Shown here one piece after another: positions 42,846 through 50,789 of a DNA stretch of 64,000 nucleotides. The DNA lies in the NCBI RefSeq assembly GCF_006538365.1, contig NZ_BJKN01000001.1, forward strand, positions 915,424-979,423, written 5' to 3'. A program made the position numbers and the translations under genes. The notes under the pieces were generated by a model. The model searched no databases. It was not told where the DNA came from and worked only from the letters and a program-made list of their open reading frames with translations. The stretch is from Moorella sp. E308F. Lineage in GTDB: Bacteria; Bacillota; DSM-521; Neomoorellales; Neomoorellaceae. Position 1 is the stretch's first letter. Every line of letters starts with the position of its first letter.

Positions 42846-44447
42846 ATGGCAGCAAAAAGTAACGGCAAGTATGCCCGGGTACCGGCAGGGACACCGGTGG
42901 CCCGCATGGCCAAGGCGGCGAGTATCGTCCTGCTCTTGAACCTGTTGAGCCGGGTGCTGGGTTTTGTCCGGGATGCCAGCATTGCCGCCCGTTTTGGCGC
43001 CGGCCCGGCTACCGACGCCTATCTGGTAGCCTATACTATTCCTTTTTTCCTCCAGACCATCCTGGGGATGGCCTTTGTCACGGTGATGGTGCCGGTTGTG
43101 ACTGCTTACCTGGTCCGGGATGACCGCGACCAGGCCTGGGCAATAGCCAGCGCTGTCGGCAACTGGACGTTTTTAATCATGACCCTGCTGGCGGCGGCAG
43201 GTGCCGGCCTGGCTCCCTGGCTCGTCCAGGTCCTGGCCCCCGGATTTGCGGGGCCTGTTTATGACCTGACGGTGAAACTTACACGCATCATGTTCCTCTC
43301 CTTACCCTTTATGGGTACAGGGATGCTCATCAGCGGCATTTTAAACGCCGGCTATATCTTTACCTCCCCGGCCCTGGCACCGGCGGTCAGCAACCTGGTC
43401 ATCATTGCTACCGTAGTCCTGGCCGGGCAAGCCTTTGGCATTACCGGGCTGGCCGTAGGGACAGTCTTAAGCTTTGCCGCTTACCTGGCTATACAGTTAC
43501 CCGATTTACCGCGTTTGCAGTTCCGTTACTCGTGGCGCTTGCTCTCCCATCATCCGGCAGTTAAGAGAATAGGCCGCAACTTGTTACCGGTATCTTTGAG
43601 CCTGGCAGTGGTCCAGCTGTACCTGGCCACAAACCGCTTTTTTGCCTCCCGGCTGGCAGCGGGGAGTATTACGGCTCTGGACTTTGGTAATCGTCTGGTA
43701 ACTTTACCCCTGGGCATCTTTGTGGCCAGCGTTACTACGGCTGTTTTTCCTTCTCTGGCCGAGCAGGCGGCCCGGCAGGATCGCCGGGAAATGGCCCACC
43801 TGGTTGATCGGGGCCTGGGGCTGGTGGCCCTGACTATCATGCCGGCGGCTGCCGGGCTCATTGTCCTCCGGGAACCCCTGGTGCGGCTGGTTTTTGAGCG
43901 GGGGGCCTTTGATCCCCGGGCGACGACCATGACGGCTGTTGCAGTTTTATTTTATTCCCTGGGCCTCCTGGCCCAGGCCATGCACCCCATCCTGACCCGG
44001 GCCTTTTATGCCCTCCAGGAGGTAGTCGTTCCGGTAACGACTGGCCTTTTCTCCGTGACGTTAAATATCATTTTCAGCTACCTGCTGGTACCGTACCTGG
44101 GACATGGCGGCCTGGCCCTGGCCAATTCCCTGGCTGCCAGCCTCTATTCTCTATTGCTTTACCTGGCCCTGTACCGCCGCCTGCCGGAGCTAAAGGCGGC
44201 TGCCCTGCTGGGCTCTACGCTGCGCACCGGCATGGCAGCCGTAGGAATGGGCCTGCTGGTTTGGCTGGCCGGGAGGGGCCTGGGTGTATTTGCCTGGTCA
44301 CAATCCCTGCTGGGATTATTTATCCGGTTAACCGGATTAATAGCCGCCGGAGTTTTCCTCTTTTGGGGATTAGCCCTGTTATTACGGATTGAAGAGGTCA
44401 ATCTCATCAGCTTTATGCTCCGCCGCCGGCTGCACAGGTTTTTTTAG
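42846..44447 (+). CDS. murJ: Lipid II flippase MurJ (MviN)
   Basis: MurJ moves lipid II to the outer face of the membrane for peptidoglycan synthesis. The 533-residue protein has about 14 membrane segments and the family motifs R-V-L-G-F-V-R-D and F-G-A-G-P-A-T-D-A-Y near its start, and F-E-R-G-A-F-D in the middle. It begins 12 nt after csaB and is probably co-transcribed with it. Confidence 0.92.
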   Translation: MAAKSNGKYARVPAGTPVARMAKAASIVLLLNLLSRVLGFVRDASIAARFGAGPATDAYLVAYTIPFFLQTILGMAFVTVMVPVVTAYLVRDDRDQAWAIASAVGNWTFLIMTLLAAAGAGLAPWLVQVLAPGFAGPVYDLTVKLTRIMFLSLPFMGTGMLISGILNAGYIFTSPALAPAVSNLVIIATVVLAGQAFGITGLAVGTVLSFAAYLAIQLPDLPRLQFRYSWRLLSHHPAVKRIGRNLLPVSLSLAVVQLYLATNRFFASRLAAGSITALDFGNRLVTLPLGIFVASVTTAVFPSLAEQAARQDRREMAHLVDRGLGLVALTIMPAAAGLIVLREPLVRLVFERGAFDPRATTMTAVAVLFYSLGLLAQAMHPILTRAFYALQEVVVPVTTGLFSVTLNIIFSYLLVPYLGHGGLALANSLAASLYSLLLYLALYRRLPELKAAALLGSTLRTGMAAVGMGLLVWLAGRGLGVFAWSQSLLGLFIRLTGLIAAGVFLFWGLALLLRIEEVNLISFMLRRRLHRFF

Positions 44448-44529
44448 ACAAGCAGGAATATGGGGATAAATGGCGAATAAAACCAAGTAATATTGTCTAA
44501 ATCAAAAAACCTAAAAGCGAAGTGACGTC

Positions 44530-44961
44530 ATGGACCTGACGGCAATACAGAAAGTATTACCGCACCGCTATCCATTTTTGCTGGTTGACCGCATTCTGGC
44601 AGTAGAGGCAGGTCGGCGGGCGGTAGGCCAAAAAAACGTCAGCGGCAACGAATGGTATTTTAGCGGCCATTTTCCCGGGCAGCCGGTAATGCCCGGGGTT
44701 TTAATCATGGAGGCCCTGGCTCAGGTTGGAGCGGTGGCCCTTTTGAGCCTTCCCGAATTCCAGGGGCGGGTGGTCCTTTTTGGCGGCATGGACGGGGTTC
44801 GTTTCCGCCGCCAGGTAGTCCCGGGTGATGTGTTAAGGCTGGAGACGGAGATTATCAAGCTCAAAGGACGGGTAGGCAAAGGCTACGGCCGCGCCTGGGT
44901 GGGGGAAGAGATGGCGGCGGAAGGTGAGCTGCTTTTTGCTGTAGGCGAAAAGATAGAGTAG
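44530..44961 (+). CDS. fabZ: 3-hydroxyacyl-ACP dehydratase FabZ
   Basis: FabZ dehydrates 3-hydroxyacyl-ACP in fatty-acid elongation. The 143-residue hotdog-fold protein has catalytic His47 (S-G-H-F-P-G) and Glu61 ([11 protein letters not shown]). It is not within a fatty-acid cluster; it stands alone after murJ, so it may be a second copy. GAAGTGAC lies before ATG 44530, a weak ribosome site. Confidence 0.93.
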   Translation: MDLTAIQKVLPHRYPFLLVDRILAVEAGRRAVGQKNVSGNEWYFSGHFPGQPVMPGVLIMEALAQVGAVALLSLPEFQGRVVLFGGMDGVRFRRQVVPGDVLRLETEIIKLKGRVGKGYGRAWVGEEMAAEGELLFAVGEKIE

Positions 44962-45009
44962 GGAGCTATTTCAGAGTAACCCTTCACGGCGGCACGCCGC
45001 CGCCCTGGG

Positions 45010-45066
45010 TGACCCAGCACTCAACTTGCAACACCTATGACAAACGAGTTGCGTGCTGGGCGCTCC
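45010..45066 (-). repeat. Intergenic palindromic repeat, copy 1
   Basis: On the minus strand it reads GGAGCGCCCAGCAC-G-CAACT..TTTGT-C-ATAGGTGT..AGTTGAGTGCTGGGTCA, with arms that pair to a long hairpin. The copy at 58146-58222 shows the same order on the plus strand with ~20 nt more in the loop. It lies between fabZ and the WecA-type gene and does not look like a protein gene. Confidence 0.75.
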
Positions 45067-45099
45067 TTAGGGGTTTTGGTACGGGTGTGACTATGCTAG

Positions 45100-45124
45100 C
45101 CTGCGGGAGAGTTATTTTCGGAGG
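45100..45124 (+). promoter_or_regulatory. Shared 25-nt leader motif, copy 1
   Basis: CCTGCGGGAGAG followed by TTATTTTCGGAGG lies just before the WecA-type gene; its GGAGG is that gene's ribosome site. The same 25-nt arrangement is found at 47477 and 50733. Confidence 0.7.
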
Positions 45125-45135
45125 AGGAACCGAAG

Positions 45136-46185
45136 GTGAATATCCTGGCCCTTGCTCTAGCGGGGGTAATTAGTTTTTTGCTTACACCTTTACTTTGCCG
45201 GGTGGCGCCCCGCCTGGGGGCCGTCGATAAACCCGATGCCCGTAAAGTTCACCGTACTCTCATGCCCCGGCTGGGAGGCGTGGCCATCTACGCCGGTTTC
45301 CTGGCGGCCTTTTACCTGCTCGGTTACCATGGCGAGAAATACCTGGGCCTCTTGCTGGGCGGTACCTTTATCATGCTGGTGGGGCTGGTCGATGATATTA
45401 AAAATATAAGTCCCAGGCTGAAATTAATGGGGCAAATTGTCGCTGCAGCCATCCTGGTAGCCTTCGGCGTGCGGGTGGAATTTCTCACCAACCCCTTTGA
45501 CGGGCTTTTTATCCTGGGCAAACTGGCCATTCCCGTAACTATTTTTTGGATAGTAGGCGTTACCAATGCTTTAAACCTGGTGGACGGCCTGGATGGCCTG
45601 GCCGCCGGGACTTCCTTTATCGCCGCCGTGACCATTGCCATGGTGGCCTGGCTTAACGGGGAAGTAGTAGTAGCCCTTCTTTCCCTGGCCCTGGCGGCCA
45701 GTGTGCTGGGCTTTTTGCCCTTTAACTTTCACCCGGCACGGATTTTCATGGGAGACAGCGGTTCTATGTTTTTGGGCTTCAACCTGGCGGCCCTGGCTAC
45801 CATCGGCCTGACCAAGAGCGCGACAGTGGTTTCCCTGTTTGTGCCGGTAGTCATCTTAGGTTTGCCCATCCTGGACACCACCCTGGCCATTATCCGGCGC
45901 TTTCTCAACCACCAGCCCATCTTTGCCCCCGACAAAGGCCACCTGCATCACCGCCTGCTGGCCCAGGGTTTAACCCAACGCCAGGCCGTTGGTGTCATCT
46001 ACCTGGTGGATGCCTGCCTGGGGGGCAGTGCTGTGCTCCTTACCAGGCTGGCCACGGATCAGGGCATGCTTATCCTGGTGGGCCTGGCCGTGATAATCCT
46101 GGTGGGTTGCGATAAACTGGGGGTCCTTGGTAGAAGGCACCTCACCAGGGTTAAGGCCCGGCATAATTCTTTACACATACTGTAG
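45136..46185 (+). CDS. Undecaprenyl-phosphate sugar-1-phosphate transferase (WecA/TagO type)
   Basis: These enzymes start wall or surface polysaccharide synthesis by linking GlcNAc-1-P or another sugar-P to undecaprenyl phosphate. The 349-residue protein has about 10 membrane segments and the family motifs G-L-V-D-D-I, N-L-V-D-G-L-D-G, F-M-G-D-S-G-S and H-L-H-H-R-L. GTG 45136 lies after GGAGGAGG. MraY is unlikely because the D-G-L-D-G pattern and lack of a mur cluster favour the WecA/TagO branch. Confidence 0.9.
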   Translation: MNILALALAGVISFLLTPLLCRVAPRLGAVDKPDARKVHRTLMPRLGGVAIYAGFLAAFYLLGYHGEKYLGLLLGGTFIMLVGLVDDIKNISPRLKLMGQIVAAAILVAFGVRVEFLTNPFDGLFILGKLAIPVTIFWIVGVTNALNLVDGLDGLAAGTSFIAAVTIAMVAWLNGEVVVALLSLALAASVLGFLPFNFHPARIFMGDSGSMFLGFNLAALATIGLTKSATVVSLFVPVVILGLPILDTTLAIIRRFLNHQPIFAPDKGHLHHRLLAQGLTQRQAVGVIYLVDACLGGSAVLLTRLATDQGMLILVGLAVIILVGCDKLGVLGRRHLTRVKARHNSLHIL

Positions 46186-46195
46186 GGGCAAGGTG

Positions 46196-46435
46196 ATGGC
46201 TGTGCGCAACTATTATTTAGTCGTTGTTGTTCTCCTCCTGGCTCTGGCCCTCGGCCTGGCGGGCAGCGCCGGCGCGACGGCCTCTACGGCCGGACTGCAG
46301 GCCGACCCGGTAGTTACCCGGAGTTACGTCCAGGAAGTCGTCGACAGCCGCTTAGCACCCCTGCAGCAAGAAATTGAACGGGCGCAACAACGTCTGGCCG
46401 CCCTGCAGCAACGGGTAAATAACCTGGTGCCGTAG
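46196..46435 (+). CDS. Small exported coiled-coil protein
   Basis: A 79-residue protein with an N-terminal signal peptide (V-V-V-V-L-L-L-A-L-A-L-G-L-A) and a C-terminal coiled coil (Q-Q-E-I-E-R-A-Q-Q-R-L-A-A-L-Q-Q-R-V). ATG 46196 follows GGGGCAAGG. The longer frame to 46127 overlaps the transferase gene. A terminator follows. Role unknown; likely attached to the envelope. Confidence 0.7.
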   Translation: MAVRNYYLVVVVLLLALALGLAGSAGATASTAGLQADPVVTRSYVQEVVDSRLAPLQQEIERAQQRLAALQQRVNNLVP

Positions 46436-46447
46436 AACGGCACTGGC

Positions 46448-46476
46448 GGTCGCGAGCTTAAACTCGCGGCCTTTTT
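46448..46476 (+). terminator. Rho-independent terminator
   Basis: GGTCGCGAG (46448-46456) pairs along all nine bases with CTCGCGGCC (46463-46471), one of them G-T, followed by TTTTT. Confidence 0.88.
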
Positions 46477-46540
46477 GCATTTATGGAGCTTATTGGGAAA
46501 TAATACGGAAATGAAGTCTTGGAATAACGGGGGAATACAG

Positions 46541-46636
46541 ATGAACGACTTGCTCATTGAGGCGCTCTTAATCTTGGCTTTTATCGTGGCCGGCATTGGC
46601 CTCCTTTTTTATCTCCACAAGCGGGAATTACTCTAA
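46541..46636 (+). CDS. Small single-pass membrane protein (31 aa)
   Basis: An ATG 6 nt after GGGGGAA begins a 31-residue frame: an acidic N-terminus (M-N-D-L-L-I-E-A), one hydrophobic helix (L-L-I-L-A-F-I-V-A-G-I-G-L-L-F-Y) and a basic end (H-K-R-E-L-L). Small membrane proteins of this shape are common before DUF421 genes; the DUF421 gene starts 26 nt on. It is too short for domain assignment. Confidence 0.6.
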   Translation: MNDLLIEALLILAFIVAGIGLLFYLHKRELL

Positions 46637-46662
46637 ACTTACTTTAGTTAGGGGGGGAATTC

Positions 46663-47427
46663 ATGGAGTACCTCGAGGTATTTCTCCAGACCATCCTGGC
46701 CTTTGCGGCCATCCTGATCTACACCCGGATTCTCGGCAAACAGCAGATTGGCCAGCTGACTTTTTTTGAGTACATTAACGGCATCACCTTTGGCAGTATA
46801 GCTGCCGTGCTGGCAACCGATACAGATCCCAAACGGACAGGAATTCACTTCCTGGGCCTTACCCTTTTTGCTTTCCTTACCTGGGTAGCCGGTTATGCCG
46901 TTATGCTAAGCCGCCCAGCCCGCAAGCTTATTTCCGGTGAACCTACTGTAGTCGTGCATAACGGAAAAATCCTGGAAGGAAATATGAAAAAAATGCGGTA
47001 TAATTTTGATGAGCTGGCCATGCAGCTGCGGCAAAAAAATGTATTTGATATTGCTGATGTTGAATATGCTATTCTGGAGCCTGACGGCGACCTGAGCGTT
47101 TTGCTGAAATCCCAGAAACGCCCCCTGACACCGGCTGACCTCCAGCTGCCGACTCAGTACGAGGGGATACCGACGGAACTGATTATGGATGGGGAGATCC
47201 TCTTCCAGAACCTGAAGCAAAATAAACTGGATGAAAAGTGGCTCATCCAGCAGCTCCAGGCCCAGGGTGTCCAGGATATCAGCCAGGTTGACTATGCCGT
47301 TTTGAGGAGCGACGGCTCCCTGTATGTCAATATGAAAGAAGACGACATTGTCAACCCGGTGGATATCACCGACGCCCCGGAAAGCCCGGTGAAGCAGGAG
47401 AAGGAAGAACAGGATAGGCCCTCCTAA
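46663..47427 (+). CDS. DUF421/YetF-like membrane protein
   Basis: The 254-residue protein has three N-terminal membrane segments (to ~85) and two repeats of the DUF421 soluble domain (M-K-K-M-R-Y-N-F-D-E-L and V-E-Y-A-I-L-E-P-D-G-D-L), as in Bacillus YetF/YrbG. Spore-membrane roles are reported for some DUF421 proteins (SpoVA-associated 2Duf). The C-terminus is acidic. Start ATG 46663 behind GGGGGG. Confidence 0.85.
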   Translation: MEYLEVFLQTILAFAAILIYTRILGKQQIGQLTFFEYINGITFGSIAAVLATDTDPKRTGIHFLGLTLFAFLTWVAGYAVMLSRPARKLISGEPTVVVHNGKILEGNMKKMRYNFDELAMQLRQKNVFDIADVEYAILEPDGDLSVLLKSQKRPLTPADLQLPTQYEGIPTELIMDGEILFQNLKQNKLDEKWLIQQLQAQGVQDISQVDYAVLRSDGSLYVNMKEDDIVNPVDITDAPESPVKQEKEEQDRPS

Positions 47428-47476
47428 AGCCTCAGGCCGCTTCCGCGAGGATCTGGGGCGTGCCGGACAATGCCAG

Positions 47477-47501
47477 CCTGTGACAAAGTTATTTTCGGAG
47501 G
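47477..47501 (+). promoter_or_regulatory. Shared 25-nt leader motif, copy 2
   Basis: CCTGTGACAAAG followed by TTATTTTCGGAGG precedes the phosphohexomutase gene; its GGAGG is the ribosome site for TTG 47510. Confidence 0.7.
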
Positions 47502-47509
47502 TGGTAGTA

Positions 47510-48925
47510 TTGACCATCAAATTTGGTACTGATGGATGGCGGGCCATCATCGCCGAGGAATTCACGTTTGCCAATGTCCGCCTGGTTACCCAGGCCGTCG
47601 CCAATTACCTGCAGAGCGAGAAAGGGCAGGGGGAAGTCGTTATCGGTTTTGATAACCGCTTCCTGGCCCCGGAATTTGCCGCTGCTGCAGCCGAAGTATT
47701 GACGGGCAACGGTTTTACCGTTTACCTGCCTTCCCGGGCCGTACCAACGCCGGTGACGGCCTGGGCTATTAAAAAGTATGGGGCTTTAGGAGCATTAATG
47801 CTTACGGCCAGCCATAACCCCCCTGCTTACTCCGGGCTCAAGTTTATACCCGATTATGCCGGGCCGGCCGTGCCGGCGATTACTGAAGCTATTGAAAAAG
47901 AAATAGCGGCTGTAATGGCTGGAGGTAATATTAAACGCCTGGAACTGGCTGAGGCCCGGCAAAGGGGGCTGGTAAAGGAACTGGACCCCCGAGAAGCCTA
48001 TCTTGAATACCTGCAGGGTCTGGTTGATGTAGCAGCCATCAAGCAGGCCAGGTTAAAAGTTGTCGTCGACCCCCTGTATGGCGCGGGGCTCGACTATCTG
48101 GATGAATTTTTGCAGCGGGCCGGCTGCCAGGTACATACCCTCCATAACTACCGTGACCCCCTTTTCGGCGGTTCCCTGCCGGATCCCAGCGCCCGCGGCT
48201 TAAGCGAGCTGGCCTGGCAGGTCCGGGAAACGGGAGCCGACCTGGGGCTGGCCCTGGACGGCGATGCCGACCGCTTCGGCGTTGTCGACGGGGACGGTAC
48301 TTACTTTACGGCCAATGAAGTCCTTTACCTGGTCCTGGCCCACCTGCTCTTCCACCGGCAATACCGGGGACCGGTAGCCCGGACGGTTGCTACCACCCAC
48401 AACCTGGATCGCCTGGCCGCGGCCCATGGCCTGAAAGTTATTGAGACTCCGGTGGGGTTTAAGTATATCGGTGAGGCCCTGAGGAAGCATGATTGTATCC
48501 TGGGGGGCGAGGAGAGCGGGGGATTAAGCATCCGCGGCCACATCCCGGAAAAGGACGGCATTCTGGCCACGGCCCTGGTTGCCGAGCTGCGGGCCGTCCA
48601 GGGACGCAGCCTTAAAAGTATCCTGGCGGATTTACAGGAACGCCACGGCCGGCTGGTCAGCCGGCGGCTGGACCTGAAGGTAGCGCCGGAGGTCAAAGCG
48701 CGGGTTTTAAAGGAACTGCCGGATTTTACCCCGGCCAAGATTGCCGGCATGCCGGTGACCGGGCGCCTGGCAGTTGACGGGGTTAAATTCCTTCTGGCTG
48801 ACGGCAGCTGGGTCTTGCTGCGGCCGTCGGGTACGGAGCCCCTCCTGCGGTTGTATGTGGAGGCGCCCGACGACGAGCGCCTCCATCTCCTCCAGGAAGA
48901 CATAATTTCCGCCCTTAAGCTTTAA
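47510..48925 (+). CDS. Phosphoglucomutase/phosphomannomutase family
   Basis: Phosphohexomutases interconvert hexose-6-P and hexose-1-P, feeding sugar-nucleotide synthesis, such as dTDP-glucose for rhamnose. The 471-residue protein has the active-site phosphoserine T-A-S101-H-N-P, the Mg-binding D-G-D-A-D-R-F, and the sugar-binding G-G-E-E-S-G-G. TTG 47510 lies behind GGAGGTGG; the frame from 47480 overlaps it. Glucose or mannose specificity is not determined from sequence alone. Confidence 0.92.
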   Translation: MTIKFGTDGWRAIIAEEFTFANVRLVTQAVANYLQSEKGQGEVVIGFDNRFLAPEFAAAAAEVLTGNGFTVYLPSRAVPTPVTAWAIKKYGALGALMLTASHNPPAYSGLKFIPDYAGPAVPAITEAIEKEIAAVMAGGNIKRLELAEARQRGLVKELDPREAYLEYLQGLVDVAAIKQARLKVVVDPLYGAGLDYLDEFLQRAGCQVHTLHNYRDPLFGGSLPDPSARGLSELAWQVRETGADLGLALDGDADRFGVVDGDGTYFTANEVLYLVLAHLLFHRQYRGPVARTVATTHNLDRLAAAHGLKVIETPVGFKYIGEALRKHDCILGGEESGGLSIRGHIPEKDGILATALVAELRAVQGRSLKSILADLQERHGRLVSRRLDLKVAPEVKARVLKELPDFTPAKIAGMPVTGRLAVDGVKFLLADGSWVLLRPSGTEPLLRLYVEAPDDERLHLLQEDIISALKL

Positions 48926-49079
48926 AGTATCTGTTATATTCGTCGGCCGAAAGTTCCCGGTAACAGCTGGGACATAATGCCCCTTTACCAGGAACTTCTA
49001 CGGCATTTTCCAGGCCGAAGCGCTCCATAAAGCTTAAAGAAGCGCCGCAGCGCAGGCAGGCATCGCTGGCGGCCGGCAT
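48915..49079 (-). CDS. Small zinc-ribbon protein (54 aa)
   Basis: A 54-residue frame on the minus strand begins with ATG behind AAAGGAGGT, 7 nt away. It has two CxxC pairs, C-L-R-C (Cys8, Cys11) and C-P-S-C (Cys36, Cys39), typical of a zinc ribbon. Its end overlaps the phosphohexomutase stop by 11 nt in convergent orientation. It resembles small Firmicutes zinc ribbon proteins of unknown role. The strong ribosome site and paired Cys make it likely real. Confidence 0.65.
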   Translation of the reverse strand: MPAASDACLRCGASLSFMERFGLENAVEVPGKGALCPSCYRELSADEYNRYFKA

Positions 49080-49142
49080 CAAGGTCACCTCCTTTCACCA
49101 CAGGCTGCCCCTGCCGCATAAGATAGAGCAGGGGTGAGTGAC

Positions 49143-49628
49143 GTGGGCTACCAGGCACCGGTAATCTTGCTGGCAGCTGTCATGTTACTGGTCTTAGTCT
49201 ATGGTTTGTTCTGGTGGCGGCAAAAAGAATTAACCTTAACCTATCCCTCACTGGCACTCCTGGTGGGTAACCAGGAAGATTTTCTCGAAGGCCTCCTGCG
49301 GCGGTTCTGGTGGTGGTGCTACTGGTACGGTTTGCCCTGGAGGCTAGTGGTAATTATCGATGCGCAGGCTCAGGCGTCTCTTGCTATCTTGCACTATTTT
49401 TTTTATCCCTATCCCTTTTTGCGAGTAATTTGCGCCCGGGAAAAAGGGCTTTTAACGTGGGAATTTTCGACTGGCTCTGGCGGTCGGCAGGCGCACTTTT
49501 TAGATATTCGGACAGAAAAAGATTTTAACTCTACCTGGACCAGGATTTACCGGGCCTGCCTAAAAAATAAATTGACGGAAGGAAAAAATAAACCTGATGG
49601 CGAAATAGACAGCCAGAGTCAAGTTTAA
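49143..49628 (+). CDS. Hypothetical single-pass membrane protein
   Basis: The ~161-residue protein has one N-terminal membrane segment (I-L-L-A-A-V-M-L-L-V-L-V-Y-G-L-F-W-W) and a Trp/Tyr-rich soluble part. The GTG at 49143 follows AGGGGTG; GTG 49134 is an alternative. It lies 13 nt before the diguanylate cyclase gene in the same direction. The partner or ligand is unknown; it may be a sensor component for that cyclase. Confidence 0.6.
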   Translation: MGYQAPVILLAAVMLLVLVYGLFWWRQKELTLTYPSLALLVGNQEDFLEGLLRRFWWWCYWYGLPWRLVVIIDAQAQASLAILHYFFYPYPFLRVICAREKGLLTWEFSTGSGGRQAHFLDIRTEKDFNSTWTRIYRACLKNKLTEGKNKPDGEIDSQSQV

Positions 49629-49641
49629 GGAGAGCGGTTTC

Positions 49642-50712
49642 ATGGACGAAGGGCGCAGCCGGGAGGGGTGGCTGGCGGGTTTAACCCTGACGGTAGGAGG
49701 GGTACTTTTAACCCTGGCAGGTCCACCGGGCCCGGCTGTCTGGTGGGGTTTAAGCTGGAGTATAATCAACGGTCTGGTCCTGGTAACCGGAACCTTTTTT
49801 AGGAGCCGGCAGGGGCAGTTCTTCCTCCTGGGAGTCAACCTCGTCCTGGCCGGCAGCTGGTTATTTGCCGGGGGCGGGGCGGGTACCCCTCTTTTTCCTT
49901 TCCTGCTGCTTTTGCCCCTGCTAGTGCCCCTTTACCTGGGCCAGAAGCAGGTTGTTGTTGCAGGCCTGGTGATGGTTCTATTTCTTGGACTGTACTGGTA
50001 TATTAAGGCTGGGCTGCCATTAAACAGCCATTCTCTGGCCCTCTGGGGAGGCTGGATTACCCTGGCAGGCTTTTGCTCTTTTGCCTGGCTCAAAATACTC
50101 GATGAAGCTTTTAAGGTTTCTTCCCTCCAGGCTGAGGTGGACCACTGGCACCGGGAATATAAACGCTCCCTTTCCCAGCTGGCTGCTGTGGAGCTAATGG
50201 CCGTGACCGACGACTTGACCGGGCTTTTTAATTATCGCTACTTTGAGCAGAGCCTGGAGCGGTTGTTAAGTCCCCAGCAACAGCTGCGGTCCCTGGCTGT
50301 TTTAATGATAGATATCGATCATTTCAAAGAAATCAATGATTCTTTCGGCCACCTGGTTGGCAACAGGGTACTGGTGGAGTTGGCGGCCATTTTAAAAGAA
50401 CATACCCGGGAACAGGATATTGTTACCCGTTTCGGCGGCGAAGAATTTGCCATTATTTTGCCCGGTACCGACTACCGGGGAGCCCTTCAGGTGGCGGAAA
50501 GGATACGCCGGGCCATAGCTGAGCATAGCTTCAATAAAGCAGGGGCGCCCGTTCGTCTGACAGTAAGTACTGGCATAGCCATCTGGCCTGAAGACGGGCT
50601 CAATAAGGAGGAACTGGTCGCCCGGGCCGATCTCGCCCTTTACCAGGCCAAGACTACGGGGCGCAACAGCGTCTACCCGTACCGTATGCTTAAAGCCGAA
50701 GCCGGGCCGTAA
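49642..50712 (+). CDS. Membrane diguanylate cyclase (GGDEF)
   Basis: Synthesises cyclic di-GMP. The 356-residue protein has about six N-terminal membrane segments (to ~160), a short coiled coil and a GGDEF domain (~190-345) with active-site G-G-E-E-F and an R-E-Q-D inhibition site five residues before it. All catalytic elements are present. It follows the membrane protein gene by 13 nt. No clear c-di-GMP riboswitch was seen in the window. Confidence 0.93.
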   Translation: MDEGRSREGWLAGLTLTVGGVLLTLAGPPGPAVWWGLSWSIINGLVLVTGTFFRSRQGQFFLLGVNLVLAGSWLFAGGGAGTPLFPFLLLLPLLVPLYLGQKQVVVAGLVMVLFLGLYWYIKAGLPLNSHSLALWGGWITLAGFCSFAWLKILDEAFKVSSLQAEVDHWHREYKRSLSQLAAVELMAVTDDLTGLFNYRYFEQSLERLLSPQQQLRSLAVLMIDIDHFKEINDSFGHLVGNRVLVELAAILKEHTREQDIVTRFGGEEFAIILPGTDYRGALQVAERIRRAIAEHSFNKAGAPVRLTVSTGIAIWPEDGLNKEELVARADLALYQAKTTGRNSVYPYRMLKAEAGP

Positions 50713-50732
50713 CCCTGCTTGGTTTGAAGGAA

Positions 50733-50757
50733 CCTGTGACAGGATTATTTTCGGAGG
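50733..50757 (+). promoter_or_regulatory. Shared 25-nt leader motif, copy 3
   Basis: CCTGTGACAGGA followed by TTATTTTCGGAGG lies 33 nt before the preferred comFA start. Unlike the other two copies its GGAGG is not next to a start codon. Confidence 0.65.
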
Positions 50758-50789
50758 AATCACTTCAGGTTATTTCCGAGGAGGTGGGG

